From Pseudomonas svalbardensis (GTDB lineage Bacteria; Pseudomonadota; Gammaproteobacteria; Pseudomonadales; Pseudomonadaceae), in NCBI RefSeq assembly GCF_030053115.1, contig NZ_CP125619.1:4413501-4477500 (forward strand): a DNA stretch of 64,000 bases, written 5' to 3'. Positions 16,667-26,400 of the stretch are shown piece after piece. The translations under genes were made by a program, and so were the position numbers. The notes under the pieces are model-generated. The model did not search any database. It saw nothing but the letters and a program-made list of their open reading frames with translations, and was not told the origin of the DNA. The first letter of the stretch is position 1. Each line of letters starts with the position of its first letter.

Positions 16667-16781
16667 GTAGGAGCTGTCGAGTGAAACGAGGCTGCGATCT
16701 TTTGATTTTGCTTTTGATACTCGAGTGAATCCGGAGAAAAGATCAAAAGATCGCAGCCTCGTTTCACTCGACAGCTCCTAC
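16667..16781. repeat. Long perfect inverted repeat, second palindrome family
   Basis: Arms at 16667-16706 and 16742-16781 are exact reverse complements over 40 bases, with a 35-base spacer. The core (GTAGGAGCTGTCGAGTGAAA...) differs from the REP core seen elsewhere in the window. Located between the GNAT gene and dsbS. Confidence 0.85.
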
Positions 16782-16799
16782 CGGAATCGGTGGTGTTTG

Positions 16800-18122
16800 T
16801 TAGACCGGTTGCAATGGCATGGTCAGCTCGACTCGCAACCCATCCGGCCGACTGTCGAAATGCAACGTACAACCGCAGCGCTGGACAATCGCCTGAACAA
16901 TCGCCAGACCCAGGCCGCAGCCAGTGCTCTGGCCGTTGCGCCAGAAGCGTTGGGTCAGGTGTTGCAGATCCTCTTCAGCAATCCCCGGGCCGTGGTCGCG
17001 TACCACAAACTGCACGCGGTTGCCGGTGGTTTCCAGACTCAGCTCCACCGCGCCGTCGCCCGGGGTATGACGCAGCGCGTTGTCCAGCAGGTTGCGCAGC
17101 GCGGCAATCGACAGCACCGCGGGCATTTGCACCGGTGCATGGGAAATTTTCGGCGGCATCTGAAATTTGATCCGCTGACGATCACCGCTGGCGGCGTCCT
17201 GAATCGCCAGTTTCGCCACCTGCTCGGCGCTGCATTGCACGCCGTCATCGAACGACAGGCTGCCCTCGACCCGCGCCAGCAACAGCAATTGTTCAAGGGT
17301 CCGGTGCAGGCGATCGGCGCCCTCTTCGGCCCGGGCCAGGGATTGATCCCGAGCCGCGCCGTCGGTCATGCGCGCCACTTGCAGGTGGGTCTTGATCGCC
17401 GTCAGCGGGCTGCGCAATTCATGGGCGGCATCACCGGTCAGGCGGCGTTCCCGTTCGATGGTCTTGCCGATCCGTTGGAACAGCTGATTCTGGGTGTCCA
17501 GCAACGGTTGCAGTTCGCTGGGCAGCGGCTGGATTTGCAAGGGTTCGAGAGAATCGGCGCTGCGGCGCATCAAGGCATCGCGCATGCGGTTGAGCGGCGC
17601 CAGCCCCTGACCGATCCCCAGCCATAGCAGGCACAGGCAACCGAGCAAGGCCACGCCCACCGGCACCGAAGCCGCCAGCAGGATCGACATGTTCAAGGCC
17701 TCACGCTCGATCTGCCGGTCGGCGGTGGTGATGCGCACGTCACCGCGTGCCAGGGTGAAACTGCGCCACGGTGCACCGTCGATCATCTGGTCGTGGAAGC
17801 CCATTTTTTCGGCCTCCAGGGTTTGTTGCGGATCGGTGTGACTGCGGGCGAGGATTTCGCCGCGCAATGAACTGACCTGGCAGGCCATGCCGCCGGGGAG
17901 GTTCAGTTGTTCAGCGCTGAAATGGGTGCCCTCGCCCTTGCTCGGCAATGGCGGCAACTGCTCCATCAGGCCAGCGACCATCCGTGCCGACGCCACCAGG
18001 CGCTGGTCGAGGGAAAACATCATCTGATTGCGCAGGTCGCTGAGCATCCAGGCCGCCGCCAGGGCCCAGATCAGGGTAAAAGCGGCGCCGAGTGTCAGGC
18101 TCAGGCGCAAACGCAGGCTCAT
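16800..18122 (-). CDS. dsbS: Sensor histidine kinase DsbS
   Basis: This 440-residue kinase has two membrane helices (about 10-28 and 145-170) around a periplasmic sensor, a HAMP segment, the phospho-acceptor H-box DAAHELRSPLTAIKTHL with His234, and an HATPase domain ending in the G-box RFWRNGQSTGCGLGLAIVQ. Order and neighbours match the P. aeruginosa Cu-responsive DsbRS pair beside dsbD2. The periplasmic loop has a single Cys (Cys81, or 82 from the overlapping GTG start), matching the reported copper-sensing Cys. Its ATG overlaps the dsbR stop by one base. Confidence 0.85.
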   Translation of the reverse strand: MSLRLRLSLTLGAAFTLIWALAAAWMLSDLRNQMMFSLDQRLVASARMVAGLMEQLPPLPSKGEGTHFSAEQLNLPGGMACQVSSLRGEILARSHTDPQQTLEAEKMGFHDQMIDGAPWRSFTLARGDVRITTADRQIEREALNMSILLAASVPVGVALLGCLCLLWLGIGQGLAPLNRMRDALMRRSADSLEPLQIQPLPSELQPLLDTQNQLFQRIGKTIERERRLTGDAAHELRSPLTAIKTHLQVARMTDGAARDQSLARAEEGADRLHRTLEQLLLLARVEGSLSFDDGVQCSAEQVAKLAIQDAASGDRQRIKFQMPPKISHAPVQMPAVLSIAALRNLLDNALRHTPGDGAVELSLETTGNRVQFVVRDHGPGIAEEDLQHLTQRFWRNGQSTGCGLGLAIVQAIVQRCGCTLHFDSRPDGLRVELTMPLQPV

Positions 18123-18805
18123 CACTTTTTCAATTCCTCTGCGCCATCGGCCGGCCCCAGGCGATAGCCCAGGCCGCGCACCGTCTCGACAATGCCATTG
18201 CCGAGTTTGCGCCGCAGGTGATGGATATGCACATTGAGAGCGTTGCTTTCCAGCTCATCGTTAAAACCATAAACGCTGTCTTTCAGTTGCTCGGTCGACA
18301 GCACCCGGCCCCGGTTATGCAGCAAGGCCTGCAACAGCGACTGCTCACGACGGGAAAGGTCCACCGGCTGGCCGCCGAGCATGGTTTCGCGGCTGCTCGG
18401 GTCGTAGGTCAGGCGACCGTGCTCGATCAGGTTGACGCTGCGCCCCGCCACTCGTCGTAGCAGCGTGTGCAGACGCGCGGCAAGTTCGCGCAGGTCGAAA
18501 GGCTTGAGCAGGTAATCGTCGGCGCCGGCCTGCAAGCCATCAACGCGGTCGGTGACTGAATCCCGGGCGGTGAGGATCAACACCGGGATTTCCAGACCGT
18601 TGTGTCTTAACTGCTGCAGCAGCTTCAAACCGTCTTCATCGGGCAGACCGAGGTCGAGCACCATCACATCGAACTCGGCGACCTTGAGCATCGCCCGGGC
18701 AGACGATGCGGTGGCGACATGCTCTACCGTCAGGCCCTGAGCGGTGAGGCCGGCGACAATGCCGCTGGCGATCAACTCGTCGTCTTCGCAAACCAGTACG
18801 TGCAT
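18122..18805 (-). CDS. dsbR: OmpR-family response regulator DsbR
   Basis: This 227-residue regulator has a receiver domain with phospho-acceptor Asp51 (VMVLDLGLPDEDG) and Lys in LTARD...LLKPFD, and a C-terminal OmpR-type winged helix (LESNALNVHIHHLRRKLG). It starts at the ATG at 18803-18805; an upstream in-frame start lacks domain support. It is divergent from dsbD2, and a tandem direct repeat in the gap is the likely binding site. In P. aeruginosa DsbR controls disulfide-formation and copper-response genes. Confidence 0.87.
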   Translation of the reverse strand: MHVLVCEDDELIASGIVAGLTAQGLTVEHVATASSARAMLKVAEFDVMVLDLGLPDEDGLKLLQQLRHNGLEIPVLILTARDSVTDRVDGLQAGADDYLLKPFDLRELAARLHTLLRRVAGRSVNLIEHGRLTYDPSSRETMLGGQPVDLSRREQSLLQALLHNRGRVLSTEQLKDSVYGFNDELESNALNVHIHHLRRKLGNGIVETVRGLGYRLGPADGAEELKK

Positions 18806-18892
18806 GGTGAGACCTGTTGAAAAAAGGTGATTAGGCCGGTGGCCGATTAAGCGGACATTATGCCGCAAGCGCCATTGCCACAAGGCCACTGT

Positions 18893-18911
18893 GGTTAATC
18901 ATCGGTTAATC
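18893..18911. promoter_or_regulatory. Tandem direct repeat, candidate DsbR operator
   Basis: GGTTAATC occurs at 18893-18900 and again at 18904-18911, an 11-base period typical of OmpR-family tandem half-sites. It lies 48 bases ahead of dsbD2 and 88 bases from divergent dsbR. A related half-site in the opposite orientation (GATTAA) occurs at 18845-18850. Confidence 0.65.
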
Positions 18912-18958
18912 GCCGCCTCCCATTCTGCACCTCACTTGTACAGGGATAAGGCTTACCC

Positions 18959-20695
18959 ATGCGTCGACTGTTTCTATTTTTGGTTCTCTTGATCTCGGGT
19001 GCGGCCCAGGCAGGGACTGATCCGTTCGCGACAAAACCCGACTTTCTTCCCGTCGGCAAGGCGTTCATCTTCACCTCCGAACGTCTTGAGTCCGGTGAAA
19101 CCCAGCTCTATTGGCAGATCGCTGACGGTTATTACCTTTATCAGAAACGCCTGAAATTCGATGGCTTGCCCGCTGAGCACCATCCCGCTTTACCTGAAGG
19201 CGAAGCGCACAGCGATGAGTTCTTCGGCGAACAACAGGTCTATCGTCAAGGTCTGGAACTGAAGATCCCGGCAGGTGCCACGGGTCAAATCAAAGTGGGT
19301 TTCCAGGGCTGTGCCGATGCCGGTTTGTGTTATCCGCCGCAAACTCAGGTGGTGGATCTGGGCGGCAAATCGACTACCGCGGCGATAAACGAAGCGCCGG
19401 ACCAAGCCTTGGCCAGCGACCTGCAACAGCGGGCGCTGGGTTGGAGCTTGCTGGTGTTCTTCGGTCTGGGGCTGTTGCTAGCCTTCACGCCTTGCTCGCT
19501 GCCGATGCTGCCGATTCTGGCCGGTTTGATCGTCGGCAGTGGCGCCACGCCCAAGCGCGGTTTCGCCTTGGCCACTAGTTACGTCGTGAGCATGGCGCTG
19601 GTGTATGCGGCGATGGGCGTTCTGGCCGCGCTGCTCGGGGCGAATCTCCAGGCGTTGTTGCAGAACCCTTGGTTGCTGGGCAGCTTCGCGGCTGTGTTTG
19701 TGTTGCTGGCGTTGCCGATGTTCGGCTTCTTCGAGTTGCAACTGCCGGTGGCCGTGCGTGATCGATTGGAAAATGTTTCGCGTAATCAACGCGGCGGCAG
19801 CCTGTTCGGTGCCGGTGTGTTGGGAGCCTTGTCCGGTTTGCTGGTGGGTCCGTGCATGACCGCCCCGCTGGCGGGCGCCTTGCTCTACATCGCGCAAAGC
19901 GGCAATGCGCTGCATGGCGGATTGATTCTGTTCGCCATGGGCATCGGCATCGGTGTGCCGCTGCTGTTGTTGGTCACCGTCGGCAATCGCTTCATGCCCA
20001 AACCCGGCGCGTGGATGAACCTGCTCAAAGGTGTGTTCGGCTTCCTGTTCCTCGCCACCGCGTTGCTGATGCTGCGTCCGGTGCTGGATGAATCACTGTG
20101 GATTGGTTTGTGCGGTGCGTTGCTGCTGATTGCCGCGTACAGCGCCTGGAAGCAGTCGGAAGGTTTCGGTCGCGTCGCCCCTGTGTTCGGCGCCAGCTCA
20201 CTCTTGCTGGGTGTGTGGGGCAGCCTGCTGATGATCGGTGCCGCCGGCGGCGGCGACGACTTGTTGAAGCCATTGCAGGTCTACAGCGCTTCAAACTCGA
20301 GCAGCACCGCAAACCCGGTCGGCCACGACGCATTCACCACGATCAAGGACCCGGCAGCTCTGCAACGGGAACTCGACGCGGCACAGGCTCAAGGCCAGTG
20401 GGTGCTGCTGGACTACTACGCCGACTGGTGCGTGTCGTGCAAGGTCATGGAAAAACAGGTGTTCGGCAAACCTCACGTACTGCAAGCCTTGAGCGATGTG
20501 CGCTTGCTACGGCTGGACGTCACCGCCGACAATGCCGCCAGCCGTGAACTGCTCGGCCGTTATAAAGTGCCGGGGCCACCGAGCCTGCTGTGGATCGGCA
20601 CCGACGGCATCGAGCGTCGCAGCCAGCGCATCACCGGTCAGGTCGATGCCGACACCTTCCTGCAACGCTGGACCACCACCCGAGACGCCCGTTAA
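18959..20695 (+). CDS. dsbD2: Thiol:disulfide interchange protein DsbD2
   Basis: This 578-residue protein moves electrons from cytoplasmic thioredoxin to periplasmic thiol proteins. It has a signal peptide (to about residue 18), an N-terminal DsbD-alpha domain with Cys118 and Cys124, an eight-helix transmembrane domain with the redox pair in AFTPCSLPMLP and LVGPCMTAPL, and a C-terminal thioredoxin domain with CVSC at 491-494. All six redox cysteines are present. It heads dsbD2-TlpA-like-dsbG, and its stop overlaps the next start (TAATG). The numbering follows P. aeruginosa dsbD2. Confidence 0.92.
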   Translation: MRRLFLFLVLLISGAAQAGTDPFATKPDFLPVGKAFIFTSERLESGETQLYWQIADGYYLYQKRLKFDGLPAEHHPALPEGEAHSDEFFGEQQVYRQGLELKIPAGATGQIKVGFQGCADAGLCYPPQTQVVDLGGKSTTAAINEAPDQALASDLQQRALGWSLLVFFGLGLLLAFTPCSLPMLPILAGLIVGSGATPKRGFALATSYVVSMALVYAAMGVLAALLGANLQALLQNPWLLGSFAAVFVLLALPMFGFFELQLPVAVRDRLENVSRNQRGGSLFGAGVLGALSGLLVGPCMTAPLAGALLYIAQSGNALHGGLILFAMGIGIGVPLLLLVTVGNRFMPKPGAWMNLLKGVFGFLFLATALLMLRPVLDESLWIGLCGALLLIAAYSAWKQSEGFGRVAPVFGASSLLLGVWGSLLMIGAAGGGDDLLKPLQVYSASNSSSTANPVGHDAFTTIKDPAALQRELDAAQAQGQWVLLDYYADWCVSCKVMEKQVFGKPHVLQALSDVRLLRLDVTADNAASRELLGRYKVPGPPSLLWIGTDGIERRSQRITGQVDADTFLQRWTTTRDAR

Positions 20696-21561
20696 TGCTG
20701 ACCTTTACCCTCGGCACTTTTGCCATCGCGCTTAATCACCTGCTGCTGATCAGTGCCCTGGCGCTGGCAACCTTCATCGGCTGGCGGGTGGCCAAGCGTG
20801 GCGGCGAGAATCCGGAGTCGGTGCTGTTCAGCCTGTTCCTGCTGGGCATGCTGGCCGCCCGGGTCGGTTTTGTGGCCGTTTACTGGGCCCATTATCGCGA
20901 TGACCTTTGGCAGATCATCGACCTGCGCGACGGCGGTTTCCTCGCCTGGCCTGGTGTGATCGTGCTGCTGCTTGCCGCGCTGTATCGAGGTTGGCGTCGT
21001 CCGGGCTTGCGCCGGCCGTTGGGCTTTGGCGTGGCCAGCGGCCTGGCGTTCTGGCTGCTGGCGACCTTCTCCCTGACTATTTACGAACAAGGCACACGCC
21101 TGCCGGAAATTACCCTGCGCAATGCCGCCGGTGAAACCGTGCAACTGGCGGACTACAAGGGCGGCCCGTTGGTGATCAATCTCTGGGCCACCTGGTGTCC
21201 GCCGTGCCGTCGAGAAATGCCGGTGCTGGAAAACGCCCAGCAACACCGCCCGGACCTGACGTTCCTGTTCGTCAATCAGGCTGAAAGCATGCAAAGCGTC
21301 AGTACTTTTCTGGAAACCCAGGGCCTGAGCCTGTCCAACGTGCTGTTCGACGGCAGTGGCCGATTGGGCCAGGCCGTCGGCTCCATGGCGTTGCCGACTA
21401 CGCTGTTCTATAGTCCCGACGGTCGCCTGCTGGGCAGCCATCTGGGTGAGCTGTCGGAAGCCAGCCTGGCCCGCGCCCTGGAAAACTTCGACACCCCGAA
21501 TCCTGCCGTACCGGCCACCTCTTCAAGGAAATTGCCATGCCCCTCCTCCGCCACCTGCTGA
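20695..21561 (+). CDS. Membrane-anchored TlpA/DsbE-like thioredoxin
   Basis: This 288-residue protein combines four N-terminal membrane helices (about 1-130, resembling a prolipoprotein diacylglyceryl transferase-like membrane module) with a periplasmic TlpA-like thioredoxin domain carrying WATWCPPCRREMP. It likely receives electrons from DsbD2 and reduces, or hands thiols to, periplasmic partners such as DsbG. It overlaps dsbD2 by one base and dsbG by 25 bases, indicating tight coupling. The last 20 or so residues lie past the thioredoxin fold and are set by the dsbG overlap. Confidence 0.88.
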   Translation: MLTFTLGTFAIALNHLLLISALALATFIGWRVAKRGGENPESVLFSLFLLGMLAARVGFVAVYWAHYRDDLWQIIDLRDGGFLAWPGVIVLLLAALYRGWRRPGLRRPLGFGVASGLAFWLLATFSLTIYEQGTRLPEITLRNAAGETVQLADYKGGPLVINLWATWCPPCRREMPVLENAQQHRPDLTFLFVNQAESMQSVSTFLETQGLSLSNVLFDGSGRLGQAVGSMALPTTLFYSPDGRLLGSHLGELSEASLARALENFDTPNPAVPATSSRKLPCPSSATC

Positions 21562-22307
21562 CGTTGACCTTGGGCGCCGCCCTGCTGCATCTACCGTCGG
21601 TGCAGGCCGCCGAAGAATTGCCCGAAGCGATCAAGAAAATCGAAGCCAAGGGCGCGAAAATCGTCGGCCAATTCGACGCACCCGACGGCTTGCGCGGTTA
21701 TGCGGCGCAGTACCAGAACCGTGGCATGGCGCTGTACCTGACCCCGGATGGCAAGCATGTACTGCTCGGCAATCTGTACGACGCCGACGGCAACGACCTG
21801 ACCAGCGCGCCGTTGCAGAAGCTGGTTTACGCACCGATGTCCAAGGAAGTCTGGGGCAAGATGGAAGCCAGCAACTGGATCGGCGACGGGAAGAAAGATG
21901 CGCCGCGGATCGTGTACCTGTTCAGCGATCCGAACTGCCCTTATTGCAACATGTTCTGGGAACAGGCGCGGCCATGGGTCAAGGCGGGCAAGGTGCAGCT
22001 GCGGCACATCATGGTCGGCATCATTCGCGAAGACAGTCCGGGGAAATCGGCTGCGCTGCTGGCCGCCAAGGATCCGCAGAAAGCGCTGGAAGACCATGAG
22101 AAGTCAGGCAAGAAAAGCTCGCTAAAAGCCCTGAAAAACGTGCCCCCGGCGATTCAGGCGAAGCTGGCGGCCAACATGCAGTTGATGGAAGACCTGGAGC
22201 TGCAGGCCACCCCGGCGATTTTCTACATGGACGACAAGGGCGAGCTGCAACAACAGCAAGGCGCGCCGTCGCCGGACAAGCTGGTGCAAATTCTCGGGCC
22301 GAAGTGA
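21537..22307 (+). CDS. dsbG: Thiol:disulfide isomerase/chaperone DsbG
   Basis: This 256-residue periplasmic protein has a signal peptide cleaved near VQAAEE (about residue 24), a DsbC/G N-terminal dimerisation domain and a thioredoxin domain with the active site CPYC at 134-137 (FSDPNCPYCNMF). DsbG protects single cysteines from over-oxidation and isomerises disulfides, and it is kept reduced by DsbD. It is the last gene of the DsbR-flanked operon and is followed by a REPIN. Confidence 0.92.
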   Translation: MPLLRHLLTLTLGAALLHLPSVQAAEELPEAIKKIEAKGAKIVGQFDAPDGLRGYAAQYQNRGMALYLTPDGKHVLLGNLYDADGNDLTSAPLQKLVYAPMSKEVWGKMEASNWIGDGKKDAPRIVYLFSDPNCPYCNMFWEQARPWVKAGKVQLRHIMVGIIREDSPGKSAALLAAKDPQKALEDHEKSGKKSSLKALKNVPPAIQAKLAANMQLMEDLELQATPAIFYMDDKGELQQQQGAPSPDKLVQILGPK

Positions 22308-22318
22308 ATTCACCGGCC

Positions 22319-22401
22319 CCTTCGCGAGCAGGCTCGCTCCCACAGGGAAATGCATTCCAATGTGGGAGCGACGGTGCGACGATTCGACCTGCTCGCGAAG
22401 G
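22319..22401. repeat. REPIN with one expanded REP arm
   Basis: The left REP (22319-22344) is standard. The right one (22361-22401) carries an extra ACGGTGCGACGATTCGAC segment between the core halves. The same expanded form lies inside fpvD. Confidence 0.85.
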
Positions 22402-22416
22402 CGTCAGCAGAACCGA

Positions 22417-23229
22417 CTAAGCTCTCTCAGCCAAAAACTTCAGCAAAGCCGTTGTCACGAACTGCGGATTCTCCAGATTGGAGATATGCCCCGCCTCCGG
22501 CACCAGCACAGATGGGCAGCCGATCAGCTCGGCCATCTCTCTTGTCTCCGACGGCGGCCGCGGTTTGTCCTGATCGCCACACATCAGCAGCGTGGTGTCA
22601 GGATTCAACTCGCCCAGGCGCGGCAACAGATCATCACGCCCAAACGTAATCCGCCCCATCGGCACAATGCTCTCGCGCAGACGCTCCGGCGGCAGTGCGG
22701 CCAGTTTGGCGCGGAAGTCCTGATACAACGCCGACTGCGGATCGATGCCCGGACGGAAGAAGATCGGCACAACGATATCGAGCAGCGGCGGCGCAATCAC
22801 GCCGGTCTCTTCGATCTGTTTGAACAGCGAGAAATAGTACTGGCGGGTCGATTCCGGCTCGACACCGACGTAGGTGTCCATCAGCACCAGACCATTGATC
22901 CGCTGCGGCGCTGATAGCGCCAGACGCACGCCCCACATGCCGCCGACCGAGAGACCGACCAGCGTGACACGGTCGATGTCCAGATGATCGAGCAGCGCCA
23001 GTGCATGGCGCGCAATGTCATCCAGCGAGTGTGTGTACTCGGGCATCCACCCGGATTCACCATGGCCCCACAGGTCCAGAGCAATTACCCGGTAGTGTTG
23101 CGACAGAGCGGCAATCTGCGGCGCCCACATGGCCTGGTCCCACAGATAACTGCCGGCCAGCAGAACGGCAGGGCCGGCGCCTTGATCAATGTAGTGAAGT
23201 GATTGTCCATCAACCGTTACGAAGGGCAT
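22417..23229 (-). CDS. Alpha/beta hydrolase next to pvdL
   Basis: This 270-residue protein has an alpha/beta-hydrolase fold with nucleophile Ser94 in GLSVGG, an acid in CGDQDKPRP and the catalytic His in PEAGHISNLENP. It resembles 3-oxoadipate enol-lactonase-like esterases. It lies 177 bases downstream of pvdL on the same strand, with a REPIN between them. It is not the type II thioesterase PvdG, whose family motifs differ. A role in pyoverdine metabolism is possible but unsupported. Confidence 0.75.
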   Translation of the reverse strand: MPFVTVDGQSLHYIDQGAGPAVLLAGSYLWDQAMWAPQIAALSQHYRVIALDLWGHGESGWMPEYTHSLDDIARHALALLDHLDIDRVTLVGLSVGGMWGVRLALSAPQRINGLVLMDTYVGVEPESTRQYYFSLFKQIEETGVIAPPLLDIVVPIFFRPGIDPQSALYQDFRAKLAALPPERLRESIVPMGRITFGRDDLLPRLGELNPDTTLLMCGDQDKPRPPSETREMAELIGCPSVLVPEAGHISNLENPQFVTTALLKFLAERA

Positions 23230-23315
23230 CGACTGTCTCCTCTCCCAAAAAATGGAGCAGGCAGACTGTGCCGCTGTCGATCCATAGTCAACCTTGCAGT
23301 GTCTGTACTGGCCCT

Positions 23316-23382
23316 TTCGCGAGCAAGCCCCACATTAGTCCTGCGTACACAGATCAGATGTGTGTGTGGGCTTGCTCGTGCA
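23316..23382. repeat. Degenerate REPIN between pvdL and the hydrolase
   Basis: Inverted arms TTCGCGAGCAAGCCCCACAT and a diverged GTGGGCTTGCTCGTG flank about 25 bases. It may decouple the hydrolase from pvdL transcription. Confidence 0.7.
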
Positions 23383-23406
23383 GAGTCCCTTACAGACGCT
23401 AGAGAA

Positions 23407-26400
23407 TCAAAGCCCCTCCAGCTCCGCCATCAGATCATTAAGACGATCCACCTTCTCCTCGGTGATGTCGCTCGCCGCCAATCCGTCGATGTATTCGGCC
23501 AATACCGCCACCGTGCTGCATTCGAACATCGCCCGCAGCGGCACATCACGTTGCAGGGCTTTCTGCACCCGCGAAGCGATCTGCGTCGCCAGCAATGAAT
23601 GCCCGCCCAGCTCGAAGAAGTTGTCGCGAACACCGACCTTCTCGACCTTCAGCACCTCGGCCCAGATATCCGCCAGCGTCTGCTCCAGTTCATTGCGCGG
23701 CGCCTGATAGTCCTGACTCTGCAACTGGCCGATTTCCAGCGCCGGCAAAGCCTTGCGATCAAGCTTGCCGTTGGCGTTGAGCGGCATGCGATCCAGCCAT
23801 AGCCAGTGCAGCGGAACCATGTATTCCGGCAGTTCAGCGCGCAGGCGTTGCTTGATGCGTTCCAGTCGCTCGGTTGGATTGATCAAAGAATCAGCCGCTA
23901 CCAAATAGCCGACCAGATGTTTGCCGTTGACGCCTTCCTGTACACCGACCGCCGCTTCGCGCACTTGCGGTTGCTCATGCAGACGCGCTTCGATTTCACC
24001 CAGTTCGATGCGGTAGCCGCGGATCTTCACTTGATGGTCGATCCGCCCGACGTATTCCAGCACGCCGTCACTGCGACGACGGGCCAGATCGCCGGTGCGA
24101 TACAGACGATCCCCCGGTTCACCAAACGGGTTCGGGACAAACACTTGAGCGGTGCGCAACGGATCACTGACGTAGCCACGGCCGACACCGGTACCCGCGA
24201 CGCATAACTCGCCCACCGCACCCAGCGGCACCAGTTCCAGCGCGCCATCGAGCAGGTACAAGCGGTTGTTGTCGGTCGGCGTACCGATCGGCAAATAGCT
24301 GCCACGCGTCGACGCCATGTCGACGCGGAAGAACGCCACGTCATCCGAGCATTCCGCCGGGCCGTAAGCATTCACCAGCCCGATCTCCGGGTAGCGCAGC
24401 AGCCACTGGTGCGCCAGCTCCGGCGGCATTGCCTCACCGGTCGGCAGCATCCAGCGCAAGCCGTCGAGGCTCATGCGTTCCTGGGCGAGCATGCCCTGAA
24501 TCAGCGACGGCACGCTTTCCAGCACGGTGATGCCCTGGGCCGACACATGCGCCAGCAACCCTTGCGGATCATGGGCGATGGTGTTTGGCACGATGTCCAC
24601 CCGAGCACCGAACAGCGGTGCGGCGAGGAACTGCCAGACCGAAATATCGAAACTTTGCGAGGCGGTCTGGGCGATCACATCGGCATCGCTCAAGTTCAGG
24701 TAAGGCACCTTGCTCAACTGGTTGTTGAGCATGCCGCGCTGTTCGACCATCACGCCTTTCGGCAGGCCGGTCGAACCCGAGGTGTAGATCACGTAGGCGA
24801 GGTTGTCCGGGCCGCTGTAGATGCCCGGATTCGCAACCGAAACATCGCTCGCTTGCACCTCTTCCCAGACCAACAACGTGGGCCGGCTGGCGCAACCGAA
24901 CTCATCCAGCAGCGCCAGCGCTTGCTCGCGGCAGGCCTGAGAACACACCAGCAACGGCGTGCGGCTCAGGTCGATAATCCGACTCAGACGCTGACTCGGC
25001 AGCCCCGGATCCAGCGGCAAATAACCCGCGCCAGCCTTGAAGCTGCCGATGATCATGCCCAGCAGATCGAGGTTACGTTCAGCCAGCAACGCCACCGGTT
25101 GATCCAGCCTCACGCCAGCGGCGATCAAGGCGTGACCGAGACGGTTACTGCGCTCATTCAGCTCAAGGTAGCTGTGCTGCTGATCGAGGCAACTGGCGGC
25201 AATGCGCTGTGGATGCCGAGCAACCTGCGCTTCAAACAATGAGACATAACTCTGCTCCAGCGGGTAATCGTGTTCGCTCTGGTTGCAGCCGTGAATCAGG
25301 AAATCTTGCTCCTCGGCACCCAGCAGCGGCAGATCGGCCATGTCGCCGTGGAAACCTTCGACCAGCGCCAGCAGCAACCGCTTGAACTCGCCGAGCATGC
25401 GCTCGACGGTCGACTCATCGAAATAACGCTGGTCGTAAGACAGGTGCAAGCCCAGGTCATCGCCCGGGTAGCAGACCGCCGTCAGCGGGAAGTTGGTGTG
25501 GGTTCGGCCCGAATCCGAGGTCGCGTTGAGGCTTTGCGCACGGTCCAGCACCGAGACTTCCACCGGGGCGTTTTCGAACACAAACAGGCTGTCAAACAAC
25601 GGCTGGCCCTTGGGCAGCTCGCTGTTTTCCTGGATGCTCACCAGCGGCAGGTACTCGTACTCGCGCAGTTGCATGTTGCTGTCGAGCAAGCCACTGAGCC
25701 ATTGACGAACGCTGCAACGCTGATCGTCTTCCGGCATTTTCACCCGCAGCGCGATGCTGTTGATGAACAGCCCGACCGTGCGTTGCATCTCCGGCATATC
25801 CACCGGACGCCCGGCCACCGTGACACCAAACAGCACGTCGCGATCACCGCTCAAACGGCGCAGCACCAACGCCCACGCCGCTTGGGCAAAAGTGTTGATG
25901 GTCAGTTGATGCGCCTGAGCCAGTTCGCGCAGTTGCGCACCGTCACGAGCATCGAGCCGTGTGTAGCGGTCGCCGACGGTCATGCCGCCGCTTTCGCCGG
26001 CATGTTCACGCAGGAATGGCCGGTCGCTCGGGATCGGCGTGGTCCGCTCGAAGCCTTGCAGGTTGGTTTTCCACCACTGCCGCGCCTCGGCCAGGCTCTG
26101 GCGTTGCAGCCAGCCGATGTAGTCGCGATAACGCGACACAAGCCCAAGCTGCGCGTCCCGGCCTTCGCCGAGGGCGGTGTAGATTTCGAAGAAATCGTTC
26201 ATCAGCAGCGAACGGCACCAGGCATCGATGAGGATGTGGTGGTTGCTCATCATGAACCAGTAGCGCGCCGCGCCCACCCGGATCAGGCGCAGGTGGAACG
26301 GTGCCTGATTGAGCAGATCGAACCCGGCCTCGCGCTCGCTTTTGAGCAACGCCTGCAACTTCGGCTCCTGCTCGGCTTCGGCGATTGCGGTCCAGTCCAG

